Shown here: piece after piece, positions 8,182-18,111 of the stretch
Numbering within the stretch: the first letter of the stretch is position 1
Layout: every line of letters starts with the position of its first letter
Origin: Clostridiaceae bacterium
GTDB taxonomy: Bacteria > Bacillota > Clostridia > Peptostreptococcales > Tindalliaceae
Assembly: GCA_011390155.1 (NCBI GenBank)
Contig: JAABSW010000014.1
Coordinates: forward strand, 1-62,815
Direction: 5' to 3'
Length of the DNA: 62,815 nucleotides
Position numbers and translations under genes: made by a program
The notes under the pieces: model-generated
The model's database searches: none
The model's input: only the letters and a program-made list of their open reading frames with translations
Told to the model about the DNA's origin: nothing

Positions 8182-9711
8182 TCACTCCTCATTCTTCTGT
8201 TGTTTGTAAGTGGATGAAAAAGCCTTGTTCCAGCCCGTTTCGTCGAAACCTTGTTGGTGCATACGTTCAATATATACATGGATGTTTTTCACGTTGGGTT
8301 TACGTTTAATGCGGTCTGTTTCCGGATAATAAAGCTTTGAAACAGCTCCGGCGCCAATGCCCATAATGGTTTGTTTTTCTTCCATCATGAGAATGTTGTA
8401 AAGCCCTACTTGCCCTTCCGTTGAAAAACCAACGTTTTCCAGGTGTCCTGCCATCTCTTTTTGTCGGTATAAATAGTAAGGGACCAGGGCTTGCTCATGG
8501 GAAAAATCATAGATACAGTTCATCATTCTTTCCGCTTCAGCGTCGGAGAGTTGGTGTTTTGCCGCATCTGTTGTTAATGTGGAACTGCGTTTCAGTGCCA
8601 GGGCATGGACGGTCACATTGGCAGGTTTAAGTGGTTTAATGGCGTTAAGTGTTTTTAGCAACTGGTCTTCTTTTTCTCCGGGTAAACCAACAATCAAATC
8701 CAGGTTAATGGTTTGAAATCCCATATCCCTTGCCAGCTGCCATGCATCGAAAAACTCATCGACTGTATGACAACGGTTTATCCGTTTCAGGGTTTCCGGT
8801 TGCAGGGTTTGAGGGTTGATACTGATCCGGTTGACAGCGTATTCTTTTAACACCTTCAGTTTTTCTTCGGTAATGGTGTCCGGTCTTCCGGCTTCAAAGG
8901 TGATTTCACGCAGTGATGCCAGGGGCCAAGCTTTGGAAAGGGTTTCCATCAATTCCCTGATTTGTGATGCTGTCAGAATTGAAGGTGTCCCACCGCCTAT
9001 GTAAAGTGTATCAAGATGCCACTGGCGTTTGTTCAGCCATGCCAGGGCGCCTTTTAATTCCATGAGCAGGGCTTCCAGGTAGGAAGCGATCAACGGGTCA
9101 TTTTTGTCAGACACCGCCTGGGAGATAAAGGAACAATAGCTGCATCGGCTGGGACAGAGGGGAATACCAATGTAAAGGCTTACACTGTTTTCTGTGACGG
9201 CCTTCAGGATGGGTTCCTGTAAACTGGCAATGCCGGTGATGAGCCGTGCTTTGTCTTCACGCAGGGCATATTGCTGCTGAAGGGTATTGATCACACTTTC
9301 CCTGTCATGGAGTTGATCTGTCAGTTGATGTGCCAGTTTCACCGGGCGAACACCAGTCAGAATGCCCCAGGGTAATGTGGTTGGTTTCCAGTTTTGCAAT
9401 AAATGGTATAAGGCAATTTTAATCTTACGTTTCGCTTCCCTTCGGGCTGTTGCCTGTTGCTGCCAGTTAGGTGGAAGGGCCACCTCAAGGGCTTCTTCAT
9501 TAAGTCGTAACCAGCAACTGTGGGAGAGATTGGCCAGCCCACTATCGCAAACAAGCCCCGGTTTTTCAACCGGGGAATTTTTATGTGTTTCAGCATCGAT
9601 CATCACTTCAACCTGCTTCAAGTCTACAAAAAGACGCACCATCTCCCTGATTTCGTAGGCAAGCCATTCATCCCGAAGCCTGATATGGAACTTGGTGATT
9701 TTATCTGTCAT
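8182..9711 (-). CDS. hemZ: oxygen-independent coproporphyrinogen III oxidase-like radical SAM enzyme HemZ
   Basis: 509 residues. A radical SAM cluster CPSRCSYCSF places C186, C190 and C193 on the [4Fe-4S] cluster, followed by YIGGGTPS. The N-terminal extension of about 170 residues is typical of HemZ versus HemN. The family name implies coproporphyrinogen decarboxylation, but activity of HemZ in anaerobes without a visible heme pathway is uncertain. No other heme gene lies in the window. It belongs to the relA-dtd-MBL-hemZ-aspS string. Confidence 0.9.
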   Translation of the reverse strand: MTDKITKFHIRLRDEWLAYEIREMVRLFVDLKQVEVMIDAETHKNSPVEKPGLVCDSGLANLSHSCWLRLNEEALEVALPPNWQQQATARREAKRKIKIALYHLLQNWKPTTLPWGILTGVRPVKLAHQLTDQLHDRESVINTLQQQYALREDKARLITGIASLQEPILKAVTENSVSLYIGIPLCPSRCSYCSFISQAVSDKNDPLIASYLEALLMELKGALAWLNKRQWHLDTLYIGGGTPSILTASQIRELMETLSKAWPLASLREITFEAGRPDTITEEKLKVLKEYAVNRISINPQTLQPETLKRINRCHTVDEFFDAWQLARDMGFQTINLDLIVGLPGEKEDQLLKTLNAIKPLKPANVTVHALALKRSSTLTTDAAKHQLSDAEAERMMNCIYDFSHEQALVPYYLYRQKEMAGHLENVGFSTEGQVGLYNILMMEEKQTIMGIGAGAVSKLYYPETDRIKRKPNVKNIHVYIERMHQQGFDETGWNKAFSSTYKQQKNEE

Positions 9712-9723
9712 TTACTTCATCAC

Positions 9724-10341
9724 CTACAAGTGTGGGTTGGATCGACGCTCGTCAGCAATGGTGGTTTCCGGGCCATGACCTGGGTAAACCAGTACATCGT
9801 CGTCCAGGGTTAACAGTTTGTCATTAATGGAACGAATCAGCTGACGTTGATTTCCGCCGGCCAGGTCAGTTCTTCCGATGGACTGCATGAAAAGGGTGTC
9901 GCCAGCGAACAACATTTTGTCTGCCATGAAGCACACACCGCCCTGGGTATGGCCAGGTGTATGAATGACCGCCACAGGCTTTTCTCCCAGTAATATTTCG
10001 TCGCCGTCCTGCAACAGGCCGTCGGGTTGAATTTCTATGCCTGGGCCCATCATAGCCGTAAAGTTTTCTTTGCTGTCTGCAGCCATGGGTGCATCATCTT
10101 CGTGCAACACCACCGGTACACCGGTTTTCATCTGCAGGTCTTTCACAGCTCCCAAATGATCGCCATGTCCATGGGTCAGGGCAATAAGTTTCAGATTCCA
10201 TCCCTGTTGTTCCAGCACCTGCATCACACCACCAGCGTTGCCGCCTGGGTCGATGACCATGGCTTCCTTGCTTTCTGTCTCTGCCAGGATATAGGTATTT
10301 ACCTGCATTGGTCCAGTGACCAGTTTTTTCATTGTAAACAT
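9724..10341 (-). CDS. MBL-fold metallo-hydrolase (glyoxalase II-like)
   Basis: 205 residues. Metal-binding motif THGHGDH (H57, H59, D61, H62), a later HTPGHTQGG histidine, AGDTLF aspartate, and a C-terminal PGHGPET histidine, so a complete dinuclear site. These small hydrolases act on thioesters such as hydroxyacyl-thiols, but the substrate is unknown here. The ATG at 10341 is used, with AGGGG 7 bases upstream. It sits between dtd and hemZ in a conserved clostridial string. The mgsA product at 45.5 kb makes methylglyoxal, so a detoxification role is thinkable but unproven. Confidence 0.88.
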   Translation of the reverse strand: MFTMKKLVTGPMQVNTYILAETESKEAMVIDPGGNAGGVMQVLEQQGWNLKLIALTHGHGDHLGAVKDLQMKTGVPVVLHEDDAPMAADSKENFTAMMGPGIEIQPDGLLQDGDEILLGEKPVAVIHTPGHTQGGVCFMADKMLFAGDTLFMQSIGRTDLAGGNQRQLIRSINDKLLTLDDDVLVYPGHGPETTIADERRSNPHL

Positions 10342-10358
10342 GCACAAACCCCTTTCAA

Positions 10359-10808
10359 TTAAAACAATTTTTTACTGTCAATTAACATTGTAACCGGGCC
10401 ATCGTTCACAGATGACACTTCCATGTGGGCCTGAAACTCCCCGGTTTCTGTTTTTATGCCTTTGTCCCGGCACATTTGTATAAACTCCTGATAATAGTTG
10501 TCGGCCTCGCTGGGTTCCTTGGCATCGGTGAAGCTGGGTCGCCTGCCTTTACGGCAATCACCCATGAGGGTAAACTGAGAAATACAGAGAATTTCCCCGC
10601 CTTCATCCATGAGTGAACGGTTCATTTTACCGTTTTCATCTTCAAAAATCCGAAGGTTGGTGATTTTTTCCACCATATAGGGAATTTCTGACCGTGTATC
10701 CGTTTTGTCCACTCCAAAATAAACCAAGAGGCCGGACTTGATCTGGCCTTTTACCTGTCCGTCAACTTCCACTTTTGCCTGGGTCACTCTTTGCACAACT
10801 GCTCTCAT
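10359..10808 (-). CDS. dtd: D-aminoacyl-tRNA deacylase
   Basis: 149 residues, the normal DTD length. The active-site motifs SQFT (77-80) and GPVT (137-140, with the cross-subunit Gly-cisPro pair) are intact. The enzyme removes D-amino acids and glycine wrongly attached to tRNAs. The ATG at 10808 has AAGGAGCG upstream; a start at 10886 would add 26 non-family residues. It follows relA by about 130 bases. Confidence 0.95.
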   Translation of the reverse strand: MRAVVQRVTQAKVEVDGQVKGQIKSGLLVYFGVDKTDTRSEIPYMVEKITNLRIFEDENGKMNRSLMDEGGEILCISQFTLMGDCRKGRRPSFTDAKEPSEADNYYQEFIQMCRDKGIKTETGEFQAHMEVSSVNDGPVTMLIDSKKLF

Positions 10809-10939
10809 TTTCCAACGCTCCTTGTGTTTACATCTAATTGTAAATGCCAATGCTTCTCCTGTATCCTTTAGCACTTCTTTTGCCACTCATTCAGCTTCGT
10901 TTCATGATAACACTGATTGACTGACTGATATTTTGAACA

Positions 10940-13114
10940 TCAGGTTTTTACCCTGAACACTTCATTAATACCCTGCATACGTTTTAATTTCTGCATTAAA
11001 TCTTCCAGGTAGGCAATGTCTTTTGTCTCAATGACAATGTTGATGGAAGCTGTCTGGTCTTTACCGGTACGGGCATTAAGGGCATTCACAGTTACTTTCA
11101 TGTCTGTCAGTAACTGGGTAATTTCTCTGAGCAGTCCCTTTCGATCCATGGCGTTGATTTGAATTTCAGCCTGAAAATCAATCTGGGTATCGCTGTCCCA
11201 TTCCACTTCAATCATGCGTTCATCTTTTTCAGGGCTTTCTGCCAAACTGGGGCAGTCTTTTCGATGAATGGAAACACCACGTCCACGGGTGATGTACCCC
11301 ACAATGTCGTCGCCGGGTACCGGGTTGCAGCATTTTGAAAAACGAATCATGATGTTGTCAATGTCCTTGACGCTGACACCCTGGCTTTTACTGATTGGTT
11401 TCTTTTTGTCAGATTCTTTCTTATGACTTGGCGGCAGTAATTTTTCAACTTCTTCAGCCGGCACTTCTTTCTTAATGTATTCCCTGATTTTTGGCAAGAT
11501 CTGGGCCAGTGTTATACCACCATAACCCAGGGTTGCGTAGAGATCTTCCTCAGAGGCAAGGCTCATGCGTTTGGCAACAGCAGTGAGGGTTTTGGGGTTC
11601 ATGGCAATCTGCACGGGTACATTCATGCGTTTGACACTCTGTTCCATCATGTCTTTGCCTTTGGAAATGTTCTCTTCCCGTCGTTCTTTTTTAAACCACT
11701 GCTTGATCTTTGTTTTCGCCTGGGAACTTTGCACGATCTTTAGCCAGTCACGGCTGGGACCGTTACTGTTTGAAGATGTTAACACTTCAACAATGTTTCC
11801 ATTTTTAAGTTTATAATGGATGGGCACTATGCGGCCGTCCACTTTTGCGCCCACACATTTGTTGCCGATGTCACTGTGAATTTTATAGGCAAAATCGATG
11901 GGGGTTGCCCCTGCCGGCAGGTCAATGACTTTTCCTTTGGGGGTGAAAACAAAAACCTCATTGGTGAAGAGGTCGATCTTCAATGATTCCATAAATTCTT
12001 TGGGGTCTTTGGTTTCTTTCTCCCATTCCATCATTTGGCTGAGCCAGGCCAACTTGTCATCGATGTTACTGGACTCTTTGGTGGTCTGGTTTTCTTTGTA
12101 TTTCCAGTGAGCGGCAATACCATATTCTGCAATCTGGTTCATTTCCCAGGTGCGAATCTGTATTTCAAAAGGTTCCCCTTTTGGTCCTATGACGGTGGTA
12201 TGAAGTGATTGGTACATGTTGGGCTTGGGCATGGCAATGTAATCTTTGAACCGTCCCGGGATAGGCTTCCAAATGGTGTGCACCACACCCAGCACACCGT
12301 AACAGTCTTTTATGCTGTCTACAATGACACGGATGGCCAGGAAATCAAAGATTTCCTCAAATTCCCTGCCCTGGTTCACCATTTTTTTATAAATGCTGTA
12401 AAAATGTTTTGGTCGTCCATAGATCTCGTTCTCAATGTCAAAATCCTGAAGTTTTCCCCTTAATTCTTGGATTACCTGGTTGATAAAGTCTTCCCTGTCC
12501 TGGCGTTTTTTTGCCACACGTTCCACCAGGGAATAATAGCCGTCAGGGTCCATGTACAACAGGCTTAAATCTTCCAGTTCCCATTTAATGCGGGAGATCC
12601 CCAGACGATGGGCAATGGGGGCAAAGATTTCCAGGGTTTCCCTGGCTTTTTCCTTCTTTTTATCGTCACTCTGAAATTTCAGGGTACGCATGTTGTGGAG
12701 TCTGTCAGCCAGCTTAATCAGTACCACCCGGATGTCTTTGGCCATGGCCACAAACATTTTCCGCAGGTTTTCTGCCTGTTTTTCTTCCTGGCTCTCGAAG
12801 CTCATTTTGGTTAGTTTGGTGACCCCTTCCACCAGTTCAGCAATTTCCACACCGAATTCAGATTTCATTTTTTCGTAGCTGTTGGGTGTGTCTTCAAGCA
12901 CATCATGAAGCAAACCAGCTGCAATGGTGCTGCTGTCCATTTGCATTTGAATCAAGATTTTGGCCACTTCAACGGGATGAGAGAAATATCTGTCACCTGA
13001 TTTTCGGTATTGGCCTTCATGGGCGCTGTCAGCGTATTGGTATGCGCGAATAATCAATTCAACGTCGCATTGTGGGTTATATTCTTCGATCATGGTAATG
13101 AGATTTTCCAACAT
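10940..13114 (-). CDS. relA: bifunctional (p)ppGpp synthetase/hydrolase
   Basis: 724 residues. Domains in order: HD hydrolase (about 25-180, H46 and HD 70-71 of LLHDVLEDT), RelA/SpoT synthetase (about 235-350), TGS (about 390-455), a cysteine-bearing CC domain (FSKCCNPVPGDDI, near 590) and a C-terminal ACT domain (about 650-724). It makes and degrades the stringent-response alarmone in the cytosol at the ribosome. Both catalytic halves look intact, as in the Rel proteins of Firmicutes. AGGAGGTGATC precedes the ATG. Confidence 0.97.
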   Translation of the reverse strand: MLENLITMIEEYNPQCDVELIIRAYQYADSAHEGQYRKSGDRYFSHPVEVAKILIQMQMDSSTIAAGLLHDVLEDTPNSYEKMKSEFGVEIAELVEGVTKLTKMSFESQEEKQAENLRKMFVAMAKDIRVVLIKLADRLHNMRTLKFQSDDKKKEKARETLEIFAPIAHRLGISRIKWELEDLSLLYMDPDGYYSLVERVAKKRQDREDFINQVIQELRGKLQDFDIENEIYGRPKHFYSIYKKMVNQGREFEEIFDFLAIRVIVDSIKDCYGVLGVVHTIWKPIPGRFKDYIAMPKPNMYQSLHTTVIGPKGEPFEIQIRTWEMNQIAEYGIAAHWKYKENQTTKESSNIDDKLAWLSQMMEWEKETKDPKEFMESLKIDLFTNEVFVFTPKGKVIDLPAGATPIDFAYKIHSDIGNKCVGAKVDGRIVPIHYKLKNGNIVEVLTSSNSNGPSRDWLKIVQSSQAKTKIKQWFKKERREENISKGKDMMEQSVKRMNVPVQIAMNPKTLTAVAKRMSLASEEDLYATLGYGGITLAQILPKIREYIKKEVPAEEVEKLLPPSHKKESDKKKPISKSQGVSVKDIDNIMIRFSKCCNPVPGDDIVGYITRGRGVSIHRKDCPSLAESPEKDERMIEVEWDSDTQIDFQAEIQINAMDRKGLLREITQLLTDMKVTVNALNARTGKDQTASINIVIETKDIAYLEDLMQKLKRMQGINEVFRVKT

Positions 13115-13228
13115 TGAGGGATCACCTCCTTTTCCTTTTTATTTACCACTTATTTACCATTAAAATCATAACCGTTGATTAAATGTAAAATATTTAACAA
13201 TCTGCCGGTTCGCATTAAATTTTCTTAC

Positions 13229-13747
13229 CTACTCATCATATGAAATCAATGAATGCAACGGGTAATCCTTTAATTTTTCACGGCCACCCAAAAATGTTAA
13301 CTCCATGAGAAAATTGACGGATACCACTTCCCCGCCCAAGGCTTCGATTAACTTGGCTGTTGCCAGCACAGTTCCACCGGTGGCCAATAAATCGTCCACA
13401 ATGGCCACTTTCTGACCTGGTTTAATGGCATCTTTATGAATTTCAAGTATGTCTGTGCCGTATTCAAGTGCATATTCATAGCTTTCCACTTCTGCTGGCA
13501 GTTTACCAAGCTTTCGCACGGGGACGAAACCCGCACCAAGCTTGTATGCAACAGGCACACCAACAATAAACCCTCTGGATTCGGGACCGGCTACTACATC
13601 CACCTGTTTTCCCTCCATGGACTTTGTGATTTCGTCTATGGTATAGCGTAAAGCGGCCGGGTCTTTTAAAAGTGTTGTGATGTCTTTGAAATTTATGCCT
13701 TTCTTTGGAAAATCCTGGACCTCTCGAATGGTTGATTTTAAATCCAT
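13229..13747 (-). CDS. apt: adenine phosphoribosyltransferase
   Basis: 172 residues, standard for Apt. The PRPP motif [13 protein letters not shown] is at 114-126, and [10 protein letters not shown] at 51-60 shapes the purine site. It salvages adenine to AMP with PRPP. I chose the ATG in CCCATGGATTTAAAA with AGGAGGG upstream. In many clostridia recJ lies between secF and apt; here only about 250 bases with an inverted repeat separate them. Confidence 0.95.
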   Translation of the reverse strand: MDLKSTIREVQDFPKKGINFKDITTLLKDPAALRYTIDEITKSMEGKQVDVVAGPESRGFIVGVPVAYKLGAGFVPVRKLGKLPAEVESYEYALEYGTDILEIHKDAIKPGQKVAIVDDLLATGGTVLATAKLIEALGGEVVSVNFLMELTFLGGREKLKDYPLHSLISYDE

Positions 13748-13847
13748 GGGTAACCCTCCTGGTATTGTTCTAAATTTTCTGATTGTGTGCATACAATATC
13801 TTCCATTATATCGGTTTAATCAACAATGATCAATAACGGGTTCAGTT

Positions 13848-13896
13848 AAACCCGGCTGGCTGTCATCACATTAAACAAAACATAGCTGCCGGGTTT
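13848..13896. repeat. inverted repeat between secF and apt
   Basis: AAACCCGGC (13848-13856) and GCCGGGTTT (13888-13896) form a perfect 9-bp stem around a loop of about 31 bases that can pair further. No T-run follows on either strand. It lies in a 248-base gene-free stretch in the position where recJ is expected. Nothing else is recognised in this gap. Confidence 0.55.
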
Positions 13897-13995
13897 ATAT
13901 TAAACTGATATGATGCTTTGCTTTTACTGATATTGATTACCTTTACTGGTCTGTTGCTGCTTTTACGGTTCTGATGCTTTCCTTACATGAAACTG

Positions 13996-14883
13996 CTAGG
14001 ATGTTTTTGCAAACATCTTCTTTTGATCTTTGCCCTTTTCCTTGATCATGACCCAGAGGGGGCTGGCAATAAAGATGGAAGAATAGGTACCACTGATGAT
14101 ACCGGCAATGAGGGGCAATGCAAACTCTTTGATCTGTGGCACACCTAATACATAAAGGGCTACGATGGTTACCAGGGTCGTGACTGAAGTGTAGATTGAC
14201 CGGGTTACAGTCTGGTTAATGCTGTCTGTGGCCAACTGTTCGTAGTCAAACTTTTTCATCAGTTTACGGTTTTCACGGATTCTGTCGAAGACTACGATGG
14301 TATCGTTAATGGAATAACCCAGCACGGTTAGCATGGCTGCCACAAAGGGACTGTTCAGGGGAATCCGGAAAATAATATACACTGACAACACAATGAGAAT
14401 GTCATGAATCAGTGCCAGGATGGCAGCAATGCCAAAACTGAATTCAAATCGGAAGGTGATGTAGGCCAGCATACCTATGGCGGCAATGATCATGGACAGG
14501 AATGCCCTGTCGCGAATTTCCTGACCAATGGATGGACCAAACTGTTCTGTTCGTAAAAAATCGTCGTCTGTCAGGTTGAATTGTTCTGCCAGTGATTCAA
14601 AGAAGAGGGTTCGCTGGCCATGGTTCATGTCTACCATGGTTCTAATCTGAACTGTTGTCTGGTTGTCACCGATAAAATTAATGTTGGCACTGGTATCCCA
14701 GTTATCCATGTATTCCCTGATGTCTTCTGTTTCCACTGATTGATGCAGTTCAATTTCCATCAAGGTGCCGCCAGTAAAGTCAATGCCTGTGTTTACACCG
14801 CTGACGAGAGCAATGACCAGGGCAATGAGGATGATGGCGCCGGAGATGGAAAACCAAATACGTTTTTGATGAATGATGTCCAT
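13996..14883 (-). CDS. secF: protein translocase subunit SecF
   Basis: 295 residues with six membrane helices. The first helix is followed by the GIDFTGG motif and a roughly 100-residue external loop, then helices with GYSINDTIVVFDRIREN (near 200-216), the conserved SecF signature. It works with SecD and YajC to pull proteins through SecYEG using the ion gradient. It starts 15 bases after secD behind GGAGGAGG, so the two are co-transcribed. Confidence 0.95.
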   Translation of the reverse strand: MDIIHQKRIWFSISGAIILIALVIALVSGVNTGIDFTGGTLMEIELHQSVETEDIREYMDNWDTSANINFIGDNQTTVQIRTMVDMNHGQRTLFFESLAEQFNLTDDDFLRTEQFGPSIGQEIRDRAFLSMIIAAIGMLAYITFRFEFSFGIAAILALIHDILIVLSVYIIFRIPLNSPFVAAMLTVLGYSINDTIVVFDRIRENRKLMKKFDYEQLATDSINQTVTRSIYTSVTTLVTIVALYVLGVPQIKEFALPLIAGIISGTYSSIFIASPLWVMIKEKGKDQKKMFAKTS

Positions 14884-14898
14884 TATTTTTCCTCCTCC

Positions 14899-16137
14899 TT
14901 ACACGCCGAAATACTTGGCATTTTTAAACAGGTTGGTAGAGATCAATGACTTTAATAAGATACGGGTGATGAAAACGGCTGTAAAGACACTGACAGCCAA
15001 ACCAATCATCAGCATCACAGCAAAACCGCGAATGGGGCCGCTGCCAAACTGGTACAGCACCAGGCCGGCAATGAGTGTGGTGACATTGGCATCGATGATG
15101 GTGCGATAGGCACGTTTAAACCCGGAGTCAACAGCTGCACGAACGGTTTTACCGTTCTTGATTTCTTCTTTGAGACGTTCAAAAATGATAACATTGGCGT
15201 CAACAGCCATACCAATGGACAGGATTAACGCCGCAATTCCAGGTAAGGTTAAGGTGGCTTCCAGGCTTATGAAAATGGATAGCACCAGCAATACGTAAAG
15301 GGTCAGGGCCACACTGGCCACAAGACCAGGGATACGGTAAACCACAAGCATGAAGAGCAACACTAGCACGATGCCAATTTTGGCTGCATCGATGCTGCGG
15401 TTCAGGGCTTCGACCCCAAGGGATGCGGTGATGGTTGACGTTTGCACTTCATTTAATGTCACCGGCAGTGCACCTGCCCGGATGAGGGCCGCCAGGTTGG
15501 AGGCTTCTTCTATGGTAAAGTTGCCACTGATGGTGGCTTGTCCCATGGTAATTTGCTGTTGCACAAGGGGTGCGGAAATGATTTCATCGTCAAGTATTAT
15601 ATAGATCGGTTGGCCGATAAAGTTGCCCGTTGCTTCAGCAAAACGCTGACTTCCTTCACTGTCAAATTCCAAACTGACAACCGGATCTGGCTCCCGGTCT
15701 ACGTAGACGGGAGAAGCATCCACTACATTGCTTCCGGTTAACACCACTTCATCTTCAGGGGTCACAAATGTAAGCTGGGCTGTTTTTCCCACCATGTCCA
15801 GGGCGTCCTGCACATTCTCCACACCGGGCAGTTCCACACGGATCCTTCGGTCACCTTCCCTCACAATGGTGGGTTCCGTCAATCCCATGGCATCCACACG
15901 TCGTCGAAACACTTGGATGGTCTGGTTTATAAGCAAATCAAGCTCTTCGTCAGTGGCTTCCGTGTCTGCTTCAAAGACAACAAAAACCCCGCCTTTTAAA
16001 TCCAAGCCCTGCTTAATGCTGTCTCTCATGGGAATGATCTGCGTATCTCCCATTTCCAATCCGTTCAGCGCCGTATAAACACCTGCTCCGGCAATGATGA
16101 GAATCAGTAAAAAGAGTATGATTCCTCTGACTTTCAT
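14899..16137 (-). CDS. secD: protein translocase subunit SecD
   Basis: 412 residues: one N-terminal helix, a large extracytoplasmic domain beginning with the GLDLKGG motif, then five helices with the GMAVDANVIIFERLKEE signature near 310-326. It partners SecF and YajC in late-stage protein export. It is shorter than the roughly 600-residue proteobacterial SecD, as usual for Firmicutes with a reduced P1 domain. It begins right after the gamma-carbonic anhydrase gene. Confidence 0.95.
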   Translation of the reverse strand: MKVRGIILFLLILIIAGAGVYTALNGLEMGDTQIIPMRDSIKQGLDLKGGVFVVFEADTEATDEELDLLINQTIQVFRRRVDAMGLTEPTIVREGDRRIRVELPGVENVQDALDMVGKTAQLTFVTPEDEVVLTGSNVVDASPVYVDREPDPVVSLEFDSEGSQRFAEATGNFIGQPIYIILDDEIISAPLVQQQITMGQATISGNFTIEEASNLAALIRAGALPVTLNEVQTSTITASLGVEALNRSIDAAKIGIVLVLLFMLVVYRIPGLVASVALTLYVLLVLSIFISLEATLTLPGIAALILSIGMAVDANVIIFERLKEEIKNGKTVRAAVDSGFKRAYRTIIDANVTTLIAGLVLYQFGSGPIRGFAVMLMIGLAVSVFTAVFITRILLKSLISTNLFKNAKYFGV

Positions 16138-16149
16138 GTGTCTTCCTCC

Positions 16150-16671
16150 TTATTTTGCCTTCATCAAATCGTTCTTATGATCCTGGGCAAAGCTCATATA
16201 ATCTTCTGCCGATCGCATGATGCCATCGATTTCTTCTTCTGATAATTCCCGCACTACTTTTGCCGGTGTACCCATGGCCAACACGCCGGAGGGTATTTCC
16301 TTCCCTTCAGGCACAAGGCTGCCGGCGGCTATGATGCTGTTACTGCCAATCACGGCACCGTTGAGCACAATGGCCCCCATGCCAATCAACACACGGTCAC
16401 CAATGGTGCAGCCGTGAACGATGGCACTGTGGCCCACTGTCACATAGTCGCCAATGATGGTGGGATGATGGTAGGCGATGTGAATCACAGTTCCGTCCTG
16501 GATGTTGGTGCCTTTACCAATGTAAACATCGTTATAATCACCACGGGCAACAACTCCGTACCAGAGGCTGGCTTTCTCCTGCATCACTACGTTGCCAATG
16601 ACACTGGCTGTTTCAGCAACAAAACAAGTTTCATGGATTGTTGGGGTTACTCCCTGGTTAGCTTTGATCAT
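16150..16671 (-). CDS. gamma-carbonic anhydrase family protein (left-handed beta-helix)
   Basis: 173 residues of hexapeptide repeats (for example IGDYVTVGHSAIVHGC, IGDRVLIGMGAIVLNG) forming a left-handed beta-helix. The zinc histidines of gamma-carbonic anhydrases are present around HIAYHH, GHSAIVHG. YrdA/PaaY relatives are trimers; real carbonic anhydrase activity varies between members. The ATG at 16671 has GAGGAG 9 bases upstream and overlaps the end of the SCIFF maturase gene by 14 bases. Confidence 0.88.
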   Translation of the reverse strand: MIKANQGVTPTIHETCFVAETASVIGNVVMQEKASLWYGVVARGDYNDVYIGKGTNIQDGTVIHIAYHHPTIIGDYVTVGHSAIVHGCTIGDRVLIGMGAIVLNGAVIGSNSIIAAGSLVPEGKEIPSGVLAMGTPAKVVRELSEEEIDGIMRSAEDYMSFAQDHKNDLMKAK

Positions 16672-18043
16672 CACTCTTCTCCTCACTTTCCTTGGCCATG
16701 AGCATCAATGCGGTTTCAATGCGTGCTTTTTCCAGTTCACACCCTAGTTGATAAGGTTTCAGTACAGAGCCATTGGTATGCCAGGCATTGGCATGGCATC
16801 CGCCGCTGCAGTAATACATGGCCCAGCATTGGCGGCAATCATCTTTATCATAGATGGTGGTATGTTGAAATTGGTCTTTTACGTGAGATTCTGTGATCCC
16901 CGTTGAAACGTGTCCCATTTTGAAGGGTTCATTTCCCACAAACTGGTGACAGGGATAGATGTCCCCTTCCGGCGTTATCGCCACATATTCCGTACCTGCG
17001 CCACAGCCGGAAGCCCTTTTTTTCATGCAGGGGCCCTGTTGCAGGTCGATCATGAAGTGAAAAAACCGAAAGGGATCACCCAACAGTCGTTTATCCAGGT
17101 AATAAGCAGCCAAGGCATCGTACTCATCCTTGATTTGCTGACAATCTTCTTCACGCAGGGCCAGGGGGCTATGGGCAGGCGCCACAACAGGTTCAACAGA
17201 GATTTCTTTAAAGCCCTGTTCTGCCAAATGAGCCACGTCTTTGGAAAAGTCCAGGTTACTTCTGGTAAAAGTGCCCCGTACAAAATGTGGTTTATCTCCC
17301 CGTAGTGCAGCCATTTCTTTAATTTTTGGCAAAATCAGCTGGTAGGTACCCTCGCCATTATGACAGTGGCGCATGTTGTCATTGATTTCAGGACGTCCGT
17401 CAATGCTCAGCACAACATTGCTCATGTGTTCGTTGATATACGCCATGTTTTCCTTGTTTAAACCTAATCCGTTGGTGGTGAGGGTGAACCGAAATGTTTT
17501 TCCTGTTTCCAACTCTCTTTTTCGACCATACGCCACGGTTTCCTTCACCAGTTCAAAGTTCAGCAGCGGCTCACCACCAAAAAAATCAACTTCTAGATGG
17601 TTGCGCTTTCCTGAGTGGTCAATGAGAAAATCAAGGGCTGCAAAAGCTGTTTCGCGGTTCATTAAGGAACGTTGTCCTTTAAAAGTACCTTCGGAGGCAA
17701 AGCAGTATTCGCAGGACATATTACAATCGTGGGCCACATGCAGGCATAATGCTTTTATCACACCTGGTTGTTGCGTTTTCATTTTCTCCAATGTGTCTGG
17801 TTCTGTGAAAAGCAGTTTATGTAGAATGAGTTGGTTAATCTCTTTCAGCGCTTCTGCCACCGCCTGTTGACCAAAATCTGTATTTAATTTTTTTCTTTTT
17901 TCAGCAGGCACATGAAACTGTTCCTCTTCGTCCAGTGACCCCAGGTTAAGCAACTCATCCACCAGGGCATCAATCACGTGAACGGCTCCTGAATGTACAT
18001 CCAGCACCATGTGTATGCCGTTTTTCGTAAACTTATGTATCAA
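16658..18043 (-). CDS. scfB: thioether cross-link-forming SCIFF peptide maturase (radical SAM/SPASM)
   Basis: 461 residues starting at a TTG with AAGAAGG 7 bases upstream. The radical SAM cluster is C107, C111, C114 (CNMSCEYCFASEG); the C-terminal SPASM region has several cysteines (SGCGAG, YPCHQF, CRQCWAMYYCSGGC) for two auxiliary [4Fe-4S] clusters. SCIFF maturases install a cysteine-to-threonine thioether bridge in the partner peptide. That peptide is encoded immediately upstream (18229-18375). The system is near universal in Clostridia, but its physiological role is unknown. Confidence 0.95.
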   Translation of the reverse strand: MIHKFTKNGIHMVLDVHSGAVHVIDALVDELLNLGSLDEEEQFHVPAEKRKKLNTDFGQQAVAEALKEINQLILHKLLFTEPDTLEKMKTQQPGVIKALCLHVAHDCNMSCEYCFASEGTFKGQRSLMNRETAFAALDFLIDHSGKRNHLEVDFFGGEPLLNFELVKETVAYGRKRELETGKTFRFTLTTNGLGLNKENMAYINEHMSNVVLSIDGRPEINDNMRHCHNGEGTYQLILPKIKEMAALRGDKPHFVRGTFTRSNLDFSKDVAHLAEQGFKEISVEPVVAPAHSPLALREEDCQQIKDEYDALAAYYLDKRLLGDPFRFFHFMIDLQQGPCMKKRASGCGAGTEYVAITPEGDIYPCHQFVGNEPFKMGHVSTGITESHVKDQFQHTTIYDKDDCRQCWAMYYCSGGCHANAWHTNGSVLKPYQLGCELEKARIETALMLMAKESEEKSDDQS

Positions 18044-18111
18044 ACAAACGCCTTCTTTCCTTCAACATTCACTCTACCTTCACTTTTCATTCACTGTAAA
18101 CACCTGGGAAC

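Noticed and set aside
9552-9580. Terminator-like hairpin with T-run on the plus strand (CCCCGG...CCGGGG, then AATTTTTAT)
   Set aside because: It lies inside the hemZ coding sequence on the opposite strand, with no plus-strand gene to terminate.
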